Assembly: GCA_003131665.1 (NCBI GenBank)
Contig: PKWA01000051.1
Location: 3,480 to 12,116, forward strand
Direction of reading: 5' to 3'
Source of the DNA: Acidimicrobiaceae bacterium
GTDB lineage: Bacteria > Actinomycetota > Acidimicrobiia > Acidimicrobiales > RAAP-2
DNA length: 8,637 bases
Position numbers and translations under genes: made by a program. The notes beneath the pieces were generated by a model. It saw only the letters and a program-made list of their open reading frames with translations. It did not search any database and was not told the origin of the DNA. Below are positions 7,651-8,637 of the stretch, one piece after another; position 1 is the first letter of the stretch, and the number at the start of each line of letters is the position of its first letter.

Positions 7651-8637
7651 TTAACCTGACCCTTTTGACGACGTCGTGGTGCTCGAGGTCTTCTTCGCCT
7701 TCGTGGGTGTGGTCAACTGCGCCTTCAACTTGAGTGGCGGCACCGGATGCGCGACGAGATAGTTAAAGGTCTCTGCCACCACCGGGGCGGCCGCGTCGGC
7801 GCCGTAACCGCCCTGATCGATCACGCAGAGTACGACGTACTTTGGATGTGATGTGGGACCAAAGCCGACGAACCACGAGGTCGGCTCCAAGCGCTTGGAA
7901 GTGGTGGCGGTGCCGGTCTTACCCGCGATGGGAAACGACGACAGTGAGAAGTTAATGATGCTGTGAAAGGGGTCGTAGGCCGTTCCTCGGGGGTTGTTAA
8001 CGACTCCGGTCAGTCCTTGGAGAATCGGGTTGCGAACACTGGGGGGCAGGCTGACGTGTCCGAGCACGCGCGGCTGGTAACGAATGACGACCTTGCCGTG
8101 GGCGTTGATGATGGCGGCGGCCACTTCGTCCTCCGCCATCTTACCGCCGTTGGCGAACGTCGCGTAGGCGTTGGCCAGTGCGATCGGGGTGAGGGCCGTT
8201 GTTCCTTGACCAAAGGCCATCTCAATGTTGTCGCCGGTGAACCAGCTCACGTACGGAAAGGCCTTCGGCGCTTCGGCGTGCAGCTCTTTGCGAACGGTCG
8301 GTGAATCGACCCGGCCCTGCACCTCATTGGGCAGATCGATGTTGGTGGTCTGACTCAACCCGTACTCGGCGGCGACGTTTTGAATTGGAGTCTGGCCATA
8401 CTTGCCGGTCTGAGACCAGAACAGGTAGCCCAAGTTGTAGAAGTAGTAGTCCGACGAGACGGTCAACGCCAAGGGGAGGTTGACGAGTCCGGCGGCGGAG
8501 TTGTCGTCATCGTGGAACACGCAGCCGTGATTGATGCCCTTGAGACATCCCGGTACCGTAAACGTTCCGGTGTCGTCGATGTACTTATTGGCCGACAGGA
8601 TTCCCGTCTGTAACTCGGCCGTAGAGCTGATGAGTTT
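7651..8637 (-). CDS. Class B penicillin-binding protein (PBP2/MrdA-like), C-terminal transpeptidase part
   Basis: This is a D,D-transpeptidase that cross-links peptidoglycan outside the membrane, probably in lateral-wall elongation. The frame is open to the right edge, so the N-terminal membrane anchor and active-site serine are missing and 328 residues are visible. The first visible residue, Lys in KLISSTAEL, sits where the SxxK lysine is expected, so the edge probably cuts inside that motif. The second motif is SSD in TVSSDYYFYN (visible residues 61-63), the form typical of PBP2. The third is KTG in IAGKTGTA (240-242, codons 7920-7912). The sequence GQGTTALTPIALANAYATFANGG is also typical. 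The C-terminus is a Ser/Thr/Lys-rich tail after the domain. In related genomes such a gene belongs to an mre/rod cluster upstream of rne. Confidence 0.9.
   Translation of the reverse strand, partial: KLISSTAELQTGILSANKYIDDTGTFTVPGCLKGINHGCVFHDDDNSAAGLVNLPLALTVSSDYYFYNLGYLFWSQTGKYGQTPIQNVAAEYGLSQTTNIDLPNEVQGRVDSPTVRKELHAEAPKAFPYVSWFTGDNIEMAFGQGTTALTPIALANAYATFANGGKMAEDEVAAAIINAHGKVVIRYQPRVLGHVSLPPSVRNPILQGLTGVVNNPRGTAYDPFHSIINFSLSSFPIAGKTGTATTSKRLEPTSWFVGFGPTSHPKYVVLCVIDQGGYGADAAAPVVAETFNYLVAHPVPPLKLKAQLTTPTKAKKTSSTTTSSKGSG

Overview
The window reads as a housekeeping stretch of a fairly GC-rich bacterial chromosome, most likely from an actinobacterium (Actinomycetota). The order penicillin-binding protein, Rne/Rng ribonuclease, L21, L27, Obg, ProB, ProA is the arrangement known from that phylum, for example the cell-shape/ribosome/Obg neighbourhood of Streptomyces. 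An acidimicrobial-type lineage is a guess only; nothing in the window names the species.

Almost everything is on the minus strand, so genes are read from right to left. At the right edge (8637-7651) is the C-terminal half of a class B penicillin-binding protein of PBP2/MrdA type. A 298-bp gap with several small hairpins leads to an RNase E/G family ribonuclease (7352-5727). After 40 bp come rplU (5686-5375) and rpmA (5365-5114), the genes for ribosomal proteins L21 and L27. A lone plus-strand gene for the nucleoid protein HU (4770-5048) follows, and a strong stem-loop terminator (5061-5102) separates it from the convergent rpmA. HU is divergent from the next block.

Between HU and obgE lie 578 bp without a convincing gene. 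The AT-rich part nearest HU carries a good minus-strand promoter (TTGACT, 17 nt, TACGGT at 4651-4679), implying an unusually long obgE leader of about 450 nt. The block obgE (4191-2821), proB (2834-1764), proA (1741-506) and a MoxR-type AAA+ ATPase (509-1, cut by the left edge) is packed with overlaps or tiny gaps and is almost certainly one operon.

Functionally the window joins cell-wall elongation (PBP), RNA decay (RNase E/G), large ribosomal subunit proteins and the Obg GTPase that acts on that subunit, chromosome architecture (HU), the first two steps of proline synthesis (ProB, ProA), and a MoxR chaperone-like ATPase of unknown client. I found no mobile element, CRISPR array, tRNA, rRNA or clear new system. 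The most noteworthy points are a non-canonical G4 motif in Obg (SKFD), the HU gene splitting the L21-L27-Obg cluster, the long gene-less obgE leader, and the MoxR gene coupled to proA.
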